Below, piece by piece: positions 47,852 to 59,130 of a DNA stretch of 64,000 bases. Under the pieces are notes generated by a model. It made no database searches. It was given only the letters and a program-made list of their open reading frames with translations, and had not been told where the DNA came from. Position 1 is the stretch's first letter, and each line of letters starts with the position of its first letter. The stretch is from Sipunculus nudus (taxonomy: Eukaryota; Annelida; Sipuncula; Golfingiida; Sipunculidae), in the NCBI GenBank assembly GCA_026874595.1, contig CM049313.1, forward strand, positions 78,918,659-78,982,658, written 5' to 3'. Both the position numbers and the translations under genes were made by a program.

Positions 47852-48060
47852 CCCTGCCTTGGCGCAGTTGGGAGAGCGTTAGACTAAAGATCTACAGGAC
47901 CCTTGTTCATTCCCGGGTCTGGGCATAGGGTCCGCCAAGTATCCCGGCGGTCGGCACCCTTTTTATACCGTGAAATCAAGGTTCAAGAAAAAATATCATA
48001 AACTTTATGATAATTTAATAATGTTTTATTTTTTAAATCTCTGTCTCTCTCTATCTATCA
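47852..48060 (+). mobile_element. Degenerate tRNA-Phe-headed SINE
   Basis: The tRNA-like head (47856-47925) has lost bases in the acceptor/D-arm region, and its anticodon loop reads CTAAAGA. The shared hairpin (GTCCGCC...GGCGGTC), T-run and body (ACCGTGAAATCAAGGTTCAAG) follow. The tail runs into CTGTCTCTCTCTATC repeats. An old copy of the family seen at 33975. Confidence 0.7.
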
Positions 48061-48135
48061 ATATATATCCATCTATCTCTCTATCTATGATATATCTATC
48101 TATTTCTCTATCTATCTATCTATACATACATACAT
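48061..48135. repeat. (ATCT)n microsatellite
   Basis: Impure ATCT/CTAT repeat directly after the SINE tail, ending in CATACATACATA. Confidence 0.8.
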
Positions 48136-49307
48136 ATATGTGTAGAAGGTAGAGTTACCCTCCGTTGTAAAGTGCTCTATGGCCTACAGACTAGGCCAGA
48201 GCGATATAACACTGGAAAACAACACTGTAAATTAACGACAGACTGTTTCACGGGATGAGTATATGTGTATATATATGTGTGTTTGTGTGTGTGTGTGAAA
48301 AAAATCAGATGTTACTTAGGCCAGATAACAAAATGTGCATAATCCAGTATTAAACTAAATGATGTAACATAAAACCTATAATATAAGTTTAAAATCACGA
48401 TATAGAATTAAGAATCTTCACAAACTGTAAGTATGTCTTGAGCTTCTTTATAAAGTGGCATGTTCTATAAGCTTGTAATTTTAATGAATTTTGTGTTTTA
48501 TTTTAAATTTTTAATTAAATTGATATATAAGGTTAGGTTAATCGTGTTTATTTATAAGTGTCTGTGAGTAAGCTTTTACCGCGTCCATATAAAGTATTAT
48601 AGATCTGTCCTATATGTGTGTAACAAAGGAATAAATATTTAAAATATTAAGCTATTTGGTGCGCTTGATAATGTGCAAATCGATCTGAAATTCAAAAATT
48701 GGCAACTTTTTTCATTTGCAAAATAAAGCAATAAAAAAAGAGAGTGAGAGAGAGGTTTGTGTCATTTTGTTTATTAAAATTCAGTTTGTTTTATCACGTC
48801 AAATATAATATATTTTCCCTTAATATCTCATATTTTCTATTTAAAACAATACTTTGTCACTAAAACGATTGAATAATTTTGTTGTTTTATTTCATACATT
48901 ATGTTTTTCATTCATTTATTATATTATTCTTCATAAATTATGTTATTTATACGTATATTTTATTTTCACTGTTAAACATATATATGGACCATGAGTCTGC
49001 AATCAGACAGCCGGGCCACTACCTGCCAACAACTTTCCGAGGCAGCAGGCCTACTTGTATTAATCTAGTAAAAATAAAATCTGGTAAACTAGTCCCAGTC
49101 AGCATTCATGAACTACATTCAGTCCAATTCAGAACGACTGACTTCTAAAAGTAAAAGGTACAATTGGCTTTAAAAATATCCATGGGTGATTCAGAGTAAA
49201 CGCTTGACGATATTATTTGCTTTGGACCTGAACGCAGTCACGAAAATAACCATTCAGTTACCAAAATGATTTTTCCATCGGTCCCCTGAAGTTGTTTGCA
49301 CGTTTCA
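48136..49307. other. Intergenic, nothing recognised
   Basis: AT-rich sequence upstream of locus 6. The frame at 48879-49148 is mostly hydrophobic low complexity and is not called. Confidence 0.45.
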
Positions 49308-49327
49308 TCACATGATGGATCACATGA
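49308..49327. promoter_or_regulatory. Two TCACATGA E-boxes upstream of locus 6
   Basis: TCACATGA at 49308-49315 and again at 49320-49327, 12 bp apart and 153-172 bp before the ATG at 49480. Confidence 0.45.
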
Positions 49328-49479
49328 TGCATACAATGTCACTTAATGGGGTGAATTGCCGAAAAACCTGAATGTTATGCGGTGATAGCATGTTTCTTCC
49401 GTCTCAAGAAAAGGTTAAACATAACCAAGATCTTACTGGTGTATGAAGCTGTGAATTACTAAATACAGACAGCCACAAA

Positions 49480-51072
49480 ATGGCGTGCAAGTTCCAAGAC
49501 AGATCGGGGAAGACTTGCCTCGTTTTGTGCACTCTTGCTATGATCAGAATCGTCACCGGGAAGTTATCGGGTGTGCCAGGGGCCGTCTCAGAACAGATAT
49601 TCCAATCGAACAAAAATGATGAGGCTTATCGCTTAGACATGCGGCCGAAAACAACATTGATTGCTGTTGAAACAAGTAAGCCTTTGTTTGTCACAAACGA
49701 AATGTTTTTCAGTCTAGGAATGGACGTTAATTTAATAAGAAACAAATGGAATACGTTTGATTTTACATCAAAGAGAATCCTGACGATGGCCCGAGCTTTA
49801 GGACCCGCCTACCTCCGGTTTTCGGGCACAGACGCCGATCGAATGATGTTCAACGTAACAAGCCAATCATCAGGCCTGCAAGGTCCGCTTTTCCCAACAT
49901 CAAACTTCACAATGACAGCCAAAGACTGGGACAGCATCAACAAGTTTTGTCTGGCGGTGAACTGGAGGTTGATTTTTGGATTGAATGAACAGCTTCGTCA
50001 GGGGGACCAGTGGGAACCCACGAACGCCATTAAACTGCTCGATTATAGTATCAAACAAGGGTACTACACAAATCTAGACTTTGAACTCGGAAACGAGCCT
50101 GACAGGTATGGTGCCGATAAATATGAAATTGCAATAAATGGTACAAAATTAGCAAGTGACGTGCAACTGCTGCGAAAACTGTTACACAGTCCGCGATACG
50201 AGAAGTTTTACGGAAACGCAAAGCTTATAGGCCCGGACTTGGCGTCAGCAAAAAGTATATATTACATAGCAGATTTCGTAAATGGCGCCGGTGACGTCAT
50301 ATCCGCTGTTACGTTTCATCATTATTACGGTGGAGGCAAGATCAAATACTCCTCCAATTACACAGACCCCAGTTTAATGGACAGTTACATAACGTTTGTT
50401 AATGAAGCTACTTTTGGAGTGCGTCTAAGTAAATATCCGAACTTGAGGGTGTGGCAGGGGGAATCCGCCACCACGTACAGTCCTCCCGGTACAGACATAG
50501 ACATGAGTTACGTGGCTGGCTTCATGCTGCTGGATAAGCTGGGCCTCTCAGCAGCACTGGGCGTGGACCTGGTGGTCAGACAGACATTCTATGGTTTCTG
50601 GTTCGCTCTGGTGGACCAAGGCTTACACTCTACACCTGATTACTGGATCAGTCTGTTGTTTATGCGTCTGGTGGGTCGGGAGGTGCTGAAGACGGACGTG
50701 ACTGTGACAGACCAGCAGGTGAACCCTCGGGCTGTCCGCTTCTACGCTCACTGTACCAAACGTGGAGGACGCTATCCAGATGGCGCCGTTGTCTTGTACG
50801 GCGTGAATCTACTTGATAATGATGTAACGCTCAAACTGTTACGTGACTATGACGTAGATCAGTACCTGCTGACACCTGGTGGCTGGGGCGGGTTAACTTC
50901 ACGCTTCATCGCTCTCAATGGGAAGATTCTGTTTATGCCTGACGAAACCACTTTGCCGCCTCTTGATCCAGTGTCGCTACCTGCCGGCAGGTCCGCTGTA
51001 GTACCCGGGAAAACTCTTGGATTTTTTGTTTTGAAAGATGCGAAGGCAGGAGCTTGTTTGACTCGAGGGTGA
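49480..51072 (+). CDS. HPSE: Heparanase-like endo-beta-glucuronidase (GH79), locus 6
   Basis: An intact 530-residue frame and the longest copy. The N-terminus (about 11-25, CLVLCTLAMIRIVTG) is a weaker signal peptide than in the other copies. About 35 extra polar residues follow before FVTNEMFFSLGMDV. Then come ARALGPAYLRFSGTDAD, GLNEQLR, acid/base Glu206 in LGNEPD, TFHHYYGG and nucleophile Glu328 in WQGES (Ser where the others have Thr). The beta-sandwich carries Cys425 (YAHCTK) and Cys526. The human-type excised linker is absent. It differs from its neighbours at SLLFMRLVG, where the others have SLLFKRLVG. It is 5.5 kb beyond the palindrome and the last heparanase locus in the window. AATAAA follows 145 bp past the stop. 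Activity is inferred from family. Confidence 0.92.
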   Translation: MACKFQDRSGKTCLVLCTLAMIRIVTGKLSGVPGAVSEQIFQSNKNDEAYRLDMRPKTTLIAVETSKPLFVTNEMFFSLGMDVNLIRNKWNTFDFTSKRILTMARALGPAYLRFSGTDADRMMFNVTSQSSGLQGPLFPTSNFTMTAKDWDSINKFCLAVNWRLIFGLNEQLRQGDQWEPTNAIKLLDYSIKQGYYTNLDFELGNEPDRYGADKYEIAINGTKLASDVQLLRKLLHSPRYEKFYGNAKLIGPDLASAKSIYYIADFVNGAGDVISAVTFHHYYGGGKIKYSSNYTDPSLMDSYITFVNEATFGVRLSKYPNLRVWQGESATTYSPPGTDIDMSYVAGFMLLDKLGLSAALGVDLVVRQTFYGFWFALVDQGLHSTPDYWISLLFMRLVGREVLKTDVTVTDQQVNPRAVRFYAHCTKRGGRYPDGAVVLYGVNLLDNDVTLKLLRDYDVDQYLLTPGGWGGLTSRFIALNGKILFMPDETTLPPLDPVSLPAGRSAVVPGKTLGFFVLKDAKAGACLTRG

Positions 51073-51216
51073 AATTCTCTGACATCTCTTGCATCCATGA
51101 CGTCATTATTATTAATGGCCCAAAGATATATGCAATATATATAAAAATATCTGTTCGGTACAGGGGTGCATATAGAAAATTTTTTCAGTGATTATATAAT
51201 TTGTGGATAAGTTAGA

Positions 51217-51222
51217 AATAAA
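51217..51222 (+). other. Candidate poly(A) signal of locus 6
   Basis: AATAAA 145 bp after the stop codon, in an AT-rich context. Chance occurrence is possible. Confidence 0.4.
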
Positions 51223-54200
51223 AGAATAACAGCCGATAAAGAAATATCAGTGTCTTATTAACTAGACTCAAATAATTTCATAAAACTCTCCGATCATATT
51301 TGAGTCAGAGAAAATATTCATGCACAAAGTTTCAGTTGATATCCTTATTCCTTTAAGTGTAAAATAATGACTGTTTACATATATACTAGCTGTGGTTATT
51401 GTGAAACCATTCGTGAACCAGGATAATATACTGCATTCATACATGTAAGTGTTGTATATGTTTGCGAATAATTTGGTAACAAACTTAAGCAAGTTTTTTT
51501 TTTATATATTCAGTCATCTATTTAAATAGTAGGCCTAAAAAGGTAATTTGCGATAAATTAGCTGAACTATACAAGGAATGTCCCGACATAGTCCTCTTCA
51601 AGTTGACACCAAATGGTTATTATATTAAGACTGGCCAAAAATTGTGTACCCGATAACCTCATTAGAAAGTGCAATTTTTGTCTCCCGGAGGAGGGTATGC
51701 TTTCATCTCCGTTCGTGTGTGTTTGTTCACAACATAACTCCCACAATCATGAACGGAATCTCATGAAATTTCCGGATTTAGTGACGTCATTCACAAATAC
51801 TAGTACACAGTCACCTATGCACGAACGAACTATATAGGCCGAATAAGTGAATGCAATCACGGTTTCTGGAGCATCCCGCAATAGGAACCCCCACATGGTG
51901 GAGGCTTGCAGTCCTTAAGATGCAGATTTCTAATTATTTTATGATTTCAGAAAACTTTTGGGCAATTATTCTGTGGTAGTTCTTAGCGTTCAACATGTGT
52001 ACTTTATTTTGTAATTAAAACTTCGTGTGAAAAATCGATGTATCTTTTGAAATGAAATCCAATATTTAAGAAAATATTAGACTTTGGAGACCCCAAATAT
52101 TCTGTTTACTTTTTATGACCTGACTGATCCGTGAATCATGGTAACCTTTAATGACCCTGCATGGTGAGGATAACAACAGCGATGATATACAGGAAAACAC
52201 AGTGCAAGTCTTTGTTCTGCTCGTGAACTGTGGATTGTTTTCTTCTGGTTTACAGGTGGCACAGAGTTCAACCGATTTGGGAATTTATGTGAATGAAATC
52301 GACCTCCGGGTATTAATTACCTGTGTAAATACTCGAATACAATCTGATTACGAATTACCCAAGCCAGAGAATATACATTCATGTGTGGCGAGTGTAAAAT
52401 AAAATAGAATCCAGGCGACCATAAAATCCGCCCAAGCGAGATTAAATTTCGTTGTGTTTCATGCCAGATTAAAATCCTGTTATGAGGAAAGGAGCAATTT
52501 AGGAGGGAACTATGTTGAACCCAAAAGGTCATTATCGTTCACATTTTAGCACGCTAATCTATTGATAGTACAACAATCTTACAATAGATGGCGCCACATA
52601 TCGCGTTACCTGAGCTAAATATAAATTATATGGGGCACGTTCTTATATAAATATTCTCATTAAAGACACGCATATCAGCATTTTAGCGTCCGAAAGCGCC
52701 TCTCGGTATATCAGAATATGTTCAATTAAATGGAAGGTATCTGAAGGACCAGAAATGATAGTTTACTGCTCTCATACGCGGAGTGATGCTGATATATAAG
52801 GAACAGTCGAAGGATTCTCGATGGTACTTTTGTGTTGTAGATATTGTGTGTGCCTTTATGTATGTACTGGCTTAGTTTTGTGGTGAAGGTACCCGTGTGT
52901 ATGTATGTATGTAATGGCTGAGTTTTGTTGTAGATTTCTCTGCTGTGATGCCCCCTTTTGAGAAAGTCCCCCTCGCCGGGGACCATGCCGAGACATACGA
53001 TACTGCAAGGATGATTGCACACACTAACCTCACAAGCGCGCCGATGTAATCACAACTAGCCATTTTGTCTATTACCTGCGAAGGCTGACCACACTGGTAA
53101 CCAACCAACGGCAACATTAACAATTCATTAACTTCCCCTTTCTCAGTCTGTCTGTTCCATGCAGCGGACCCGTAATTGTCGTCAGGCTGACGAGAACACT
53201 AACTTGTTGCATGTGACCTACATCGCGCATGTGACATCGCCAAAAGTAACAGGTTATCGGGCTGTATTTGGCGAAATGTAAAATGCAGGCTATGCATATC
53301 AAAGTTTAATAGTCGCTGCCAACAAATAAACGCGTAAATCTGAGAGAATTATGAAATATATTTTATATAAACATATAATTAATTTATTTTTGTAAGAAGC
53401 TATTCGAAAGCTGAAAGAAAAGTGATTTGGATAAGTTATTATTCAATCAATATGACGAGTCAACCCGACTCAATATTTTATATGGATAAGAGATTTAATT
53501 TTTGACTCACTGCCGTCAGGAAATCGGGGTCAGGTTGACTCGTAGTCAATTGCACTGTTTTATATGGATATGAGACCAATTTTGGTATTTTTTTTATAAT
53601 ACATAATGGTATGTCGGGTCGTTTTCGACTTTTTTTACTTTCAGAACAAAATGCCCTTTTTGAGAAATAATGAGAATGGGTAATGGTAAACTTTTATAAC
53701 TACATTTATTCTTGACTGACGAAAGCTCAAATAAGAACTAAAATAAATTTAGGCGGATCTATGTATAAAGGGTGTTATTTGAACTATTCCATATTTTTTT
53801 TTTTCATTTGATGTGTAAACTTTGCTGCCATATTTGATGCTACCTTTTCTTCTGCAGTATTTTCTAAAAAAAAAGTTACACAGTTTTTAGACTGTCTTTA
53901 TAAATATTTAAATATGATACTCTGGAATAAATCCTAGTAAATGTGCGTTGAATGGTAGCTCTTTGTTATCGAATTGCTCAGACTATACTGTTGAACTTAA
54001 ATAAAATAATGCGTATATCACATGCATGGTAAGGTAAAATTGATCATGGAGGAGGATTATTCACTGTAAAATGAGAGGACATGTTTCGCGTTTCTATTTG
54101 AAAGGCCAACTCGTGCCAGTTATCGAAACATGTCTATGGTGATTTGCCACTTCACTTTCAAAACTGGCCTTTCTGATATGGGTAACAAATATTGTATTGG

Positions 54201-54582
54201 AAACAAGTTAACAAATAAAGGTAAATTTTGTTGATATCAAACACATGTTAGAAATCACTTAAATGAAAGTTACATGATTCGTTCCTGAAATTTTCTATAA
54301 TTTGGCTTGACTAGTGTTATTCGTCCTCGCTTTCCAAGACCAATAGCATCAAAACGCATAATTCTCTCACTTTTTGTTAAATGAATAAGTTTTTAAAGCG
54401 AAAACCAAGATCTATATACATGATGATTATTCACAAAGCGAAAGCTGCGTGGTTTATGATTTACAGCTGCAGTTAAAATGTTCACAATGTTCTAGGTTGA
54501 AATGGTCCTCTGAAAAGCAGGGGAGGAATATTTGCTTAATTCTGTGAAAATCGATCAGGCAGTGTGCGTGGAGAAGCTAAAC
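51223..54582. other. Intergenic, nothing recognised
   Basis: About 3.4 kb with no recognisable gene. It includes a tandem pair of GCATGTGAC sites (53209-53217 and 53227-53235), and a diverged repeated block around TTTTATATGGATA (near 53476 and 53560). Confidence 0.45.
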
Positions 54583-54586
54583 GCCG

Positions 54587-54659
54587 GCCTAGATAGCTCA
54601 GTTGGGAGAGCGTTAGACTGAAGATCTAAAGGTCCCTGGTTCAATCCCGGGTCTGGGCA
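54587..54659 (+). tRNA. tRNA-Phe(GAA), array unit 1
   Basis: 73-nt cloverleaf without CCA. The acceptor stem is fully paired (one U-G), the D loop is AGTTGGGA, the anticodon loop CTGAAGA reads UUC/UUU codons, and the T loop is TTCAATC. A-box (TAGCTCAGTTGG) and B-box (GGTTCAATCCC) match Pol III consensus. A hairpin (CCGCC/GGCGG) and then a TTTT terminator follow within about 40 bp. It could be a working tRNA gene or a SINE-like head. Confidence 0.8.
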
Positions 54660-55366
54660 TACGGTCCGCCATGTATCCCGGCGGTCGGCACCTTTTATTT
54701 TGTTTTCGTTGTCGCCAAACATTACTCGCCAGGTGTCATTGATGTCAATTACAAGGACTTATGCTTGTTAGGTCAGCTAACTGTAAGTCAACTGAGGTAT
54801 ATAGCAATGGCGCTTTGACCGTCGTGCGTCCTGCCGTCCGTTCGCAGGGCACAAGTTGTAACTGATGGTCCCAGAAACTGCTAAGTAAAGATCCAGGGAG
54901 GTCATTAAAAAATATCCTCGGAAACCTGAAATTAGGTCACTTCGACCTATATCCTTCCACCTATATAGCTTGAAAGTACCCCACAAAGTAAAAAAAAAAT
55001 TGATATCAAATATGGATTGTCATGAAAATTGCCTTATATATTGACTATAAATAATTTTGTCATTTCCCTTAATGGGCTGACGCCACCTGCATTTTTCTTA
55101 TTGTAACGAATATTTATTTCTATTATTTTACTATATAATGACAACAATCATGTCATTTTATCAGCTGTGATTACATCTAGTGTCCCAAAACCTGGTGTTT
55201 TTATTGACTACAAATAGTAATCACCCTGTCTGTGTGTCTGTTCGTCTGTCTGTCTGTTCATCCACACAATTTTGTTTCCAGATGATAATTCCAGGTTGGT
55301 TTGACAAATCTTGACTTACATATGGCCCCCCACTGAAGCACGAATCTGTAAGATTTTTGGGTTATG

Positions 55367-55385
55367 AGGTCAAAGGTCGAGGTCA
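55367..55385 (+). promoter_or_regulatory. Direct AGGTCA-type repeat (array unit 1)
   Basis: AGGTCA-A-AGGTCG-AGGTCA, three hexamers with spacings 1 and 0. AGGTCA direct repeats spaced by one base are the DR1 sites of RXR/HNF4-class nuclear receptors. The site repeats in every unit. Function is inference. Confidence 0.3.
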
Positions 55386-55694
55386 CAGGACTCACTTGTT
55401 TAAAAAGATTTTTGTTGCATTTTATGCCAAGCTTTTCATCCCAAACCTTCCATCTTGCGCATTTAGCTGACTTGGCAGTATGTGGGAGAGCATAAATGAT
55501 TTTTCTGGGTCGCCATTAGAGTAAGAACCCTGTCGATTTTAGGGCCCAGCGATCAAAGACGAAGGTTACAGGACCCATTTCTATAAAAAGAATGCGTATG
55601 CATTTCAAGCCAAACTTTATGTCACAAACCTTGTATCTTCCGGATGTTGCTCACCTGTCGATAGTGGAAGATTCTCTTTGATTTCGGGGTCATA

Positions 55695-55713
55695 GGGTCA
55701 AAGGTCAAAGTCA
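55695..55713 (+). promoter_or_regulatory. Perfect DR1-like site (array unit 1)
   Basis: GGGTCA-A-AGGTCA followed by AAGTCA. The first two hexamers form a consensus-like DR1. It is present at the same place in each unit of the array. Confidence 0.3.
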
Positions 55714-56822
55714 CAGGGCCCTTCGGTTCACAATTTAGGTTATGGTGGAAATCTGCTTTGGACGGACAGTTTGGCTTTAAATATTGGTTTTATTAATGAC
55801 CCACAACTAAAGTAAGAACCATTTTGATTTATAGTGTCCAGAGATCGAAGGTGAAGGTTATAGGAGCCTCATCTTTAAAAAGATTATGGAAGCCCTGTAA
55901 ATCAAACTTTTCATCCCAAACTTTCCATCTTTCACACATGGCTCACTCGCCCAAAGTGAGGAAATCTGTAGCCTTTTGGGTTACCTGGTCAGAGTTAAAG
56001 GTCACTTTTATAAAGATTGTTACAGAAATCGAAATGCTGCAAGTTCAAGGATAATAAGTTCTCCGATTTTTTGGTCACGAGGTCATTGATTTAAGGTCAC
56101 AGGACTGTCATTCTGAAAAATTTCTTTAAAAAATATCCTGATAGACAAATTCAGTTGAGCGTCGAGACCCACGAGTCCTTAGTTTGAGATAAATCTTTTA
56201 AATTAGTATTGAGTTTTTATTAGCATTAAGAAAGAACTTGAATATTTGCAACCCGCAGTATTGACTCTTTGTCCTGTATGTTAAAAGATCATACCTTGTA
56301 ATCAATTCTGAACAGACTGAGTCGCTGGATATTCAGAAAATAAAATTCTGAGAGGGTACTCTCAGAGAATTGGAAGAAAATCTAGTTATGTCGGTAGTAA
56401 GGCAGTTCAGTTGAGTATCCTGTTATTGGACATTTACCACACGAGCTGAGCAGGCATTTCTATGAATTTTTCTTGATATAGATAGTTTGAAATAACGAGA
56501 CCCGCCAAATTACTTTTTGAGCCTCAACGAATAATTTGATAGTAACTAAGAAATTCAGGAACATTTTAACTTGTATCCTCACTGATATGGAAAATTAAAC
56601 TCTTTCCAGACATTGACAGCATTTGTGATATGACTTTGTGAAATCAATACCACATTGATTTTCAATTTTAAATGTCTGCTTTTCAAGAGAAAGCGTTCAT
56701 GTAATTGCACTGGTAATAGAAGGAACGGAAATGCTCTCACCATTTTAATTTTGTGAAATGAGAAGCAGATGATCAATTGAGGATAGCGAATGGGGGGGAA
56801 ATCATGACACTATTGTATGCCG

Positions 56823-56895
56823 GCCTAGATAGCTCAGTTGGGAGAGCGTTAGACTGAAGATCTAAAGGTCCCTGGTTCAATCCCGGGTCTGGGCA
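56823..56895 (+). tRNA. tRNA-Phe(GAA), array unit 2
   Basis: Identical to the copy in unit 1. The flank before it reads TTGTATGCCG, as in all later units. Confidence 0.8.
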
Positions 56896-59057
56896 TACGG
56901 TCCGCCATGTACCCCGGCGGTCGGCACCTTTTATTTTGTTTTCGTTGTCGCCAAACATTACTCGCCAGGTGTCATTGATGTCAATTACAAGGACTTATGC
57001 TTGTTAGGTCAGCTAACTGTAAGTCAACTGAGGTATATAGCAATGGCGCTTTGACCGTCGTGCGTCCTGCCGTCCGTTCGCAGGGCACAAGTTGTAACTG
57101 ATGGTCCCAGAAACTGCTAAGTAAAGATCCAGGGAGGTCATTAAAAAATATCCTCGGAAACCTGAAATTAGGTCACTTCGACCTATATCCTTCCACCTAT
57201 ATAGCTTGAAAGTACCCCACAAAGTAAAAAAAAATTGATATCAAATATGGATTGTCATGAAAATTGCCTTATATATTGACTATAAATAATTTTGTCATTT
57301 CCCTTAATGGGCTGACGCCACCTGCATTTTTCTTATTGTAACGAATATTTATTTCTATTATTTTACTATATAATGACAACAATCATGTCATTTTATCAGC
57401 TGTGATTACATCTAGTGTCCCAAAACCTGGTGTGTTTATTGACTACAAATAGTAATCACCCTGTCTGTGTGTCTGTACGTCTGTCTGTCTGTTCATCCAC
57501 ACAATTTTGTTTCCAGATGATAATTCCAGGTTGGTTTGACAAATCTTGACTTACATATGGCCCCCCACTGAAGCACGAATCTGTAAGATTTTTGGGTTAT
57601 GAGGTCAAAGGTCGAGGTCACAGGACTCACTTGTTTAAAAAGATTATGGTTGCATTTTATGCCAAGCTTTTCATCCCAAACCTTCCATCTTGCGCATTTA
57701 GCTGACTTGGCAGTATGTGGGAGAGCATAAATGATTTTTCTGGGTCGCCATTAGAGTAAGAACCCTGTCGATTTTAGGGCCCAGCGATCAAAGACGAAGG
57801 TTACAGGACCCATTTCTATAAAAAGAATGCGTATGCATTTCAAGCCAAACTTTATGTCACAAACCTTGTATCTTCCGGATATTGCTCACCTGTCGATAGT
57901 GGACGATTCTCTTAGATTTCGGGGTCATAGGGTCAAAGGTCAAAGTCACAGGGCCCTTCGGTTCACAAATTAGATTATGGTGGAAATCTGCTTTGGACAG
58001 ACAGTTTGGCTTTAAATATTGGTTTTATTAATGACCCACAACTAAAGTAAGAACCATTTTGATTTATAGTGTCCAGAGATCGAAGGTGAAGGTTATAGGA
58101 GCCTCATCTTTAAAAAGATTATGGAAGCACTGTAAATCAAACTTTTCATCCCAAACTTTCCATCTTTCACACATGGCTTACTCGCCCAAAGTGAGGAAAT
58201 CTGTAGCCTTTTGGGTTACCTGGTCAGAGTTAAAGGTCACTTTTATAAAGATTGTTACAGAAATCGAAATGCTGCAAGTTCAAGGATAATAAGTTCTCCG
58301 ATTTTTTGGTCACGAGGTCATTGATTTAAGGTCACAGGACTGTCCTTCTGAAAAATTTCTTTAAAAAATATCCTGATAGACAAATTCAGTTGAGCGTCGA
58401 GACCCATGAGTCCTTAGTTTGAGATAAATCTTTTAAATTAGTATTGAGTTTTTATTAGCATTAAGAAAGAACTTGAATATTTGCAACCCGCAGTATTGAC
58501 TCTTTGTCCTGTATGTTAAAAGATCATACCTTGTAATCAATTCTGAACAGACTGAGTCGCTGGATATTCAGAAAATAAAATTCTGAGAGGGTACTCTCAG
58601 AGAATTGGAAGAAAATCTAGTTATGTCGGTAGTAAGGCAGTTCAGTTGAGTATCCTGTTATTGGACATTTACCACACGAGCTGAGCAGGCATTTCTATTA
58701 ATTTTTCTTGATATAGATAGTTTGAAATAACGAGACCCGCCAAATTACTTTTTGAGCCTCAACGAATAATTTGATAGTAACTAAGAAATTCAGGAACATT
58801 TTAACTTGTATCCTCACTGATATGGAAAATTAAACTCTTTCCAGACATTGACAGCATTTGTGATATGACTTTGTGAAATCAATACCACATTGATTTTCAA
58901 TTTTAAATGTCTGCTTTTCAAGAGAAAGCGTTCATGTAATTGCACTGGTAATAGAAGGAACGGAAATGCTCTCACCATTTTAATTTTGTGAAATGAGAAG
59001 CAGATGATCAATTGAGGATAGGGAATGGGGGGGAAATCATGACACTATTGTATGCCG

Positions 59058-59130
59058 GCCTAGATAGCTCAGTTGGGAGAGCGTTAGACTGAAGATCTAA
59101 AGGTCCCTGGTTCAATCCCGGGTCTGGGCA
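59058..59130 (+). tRNA. tRNA-Phe(GAA), array unit 3
   Basis: Identical 73-nt sequence, 2235 bp after the previous copy. Confidence 0.8.

Noticed and set aside
56773-56958. Minus-strand frame with PDPGLNQGPLDLQSNALPTE, repeated in every array unit and in the palindrome
   Set aside because: It is the antisense translation of the tRNA-Phe sequence, a common false protein.
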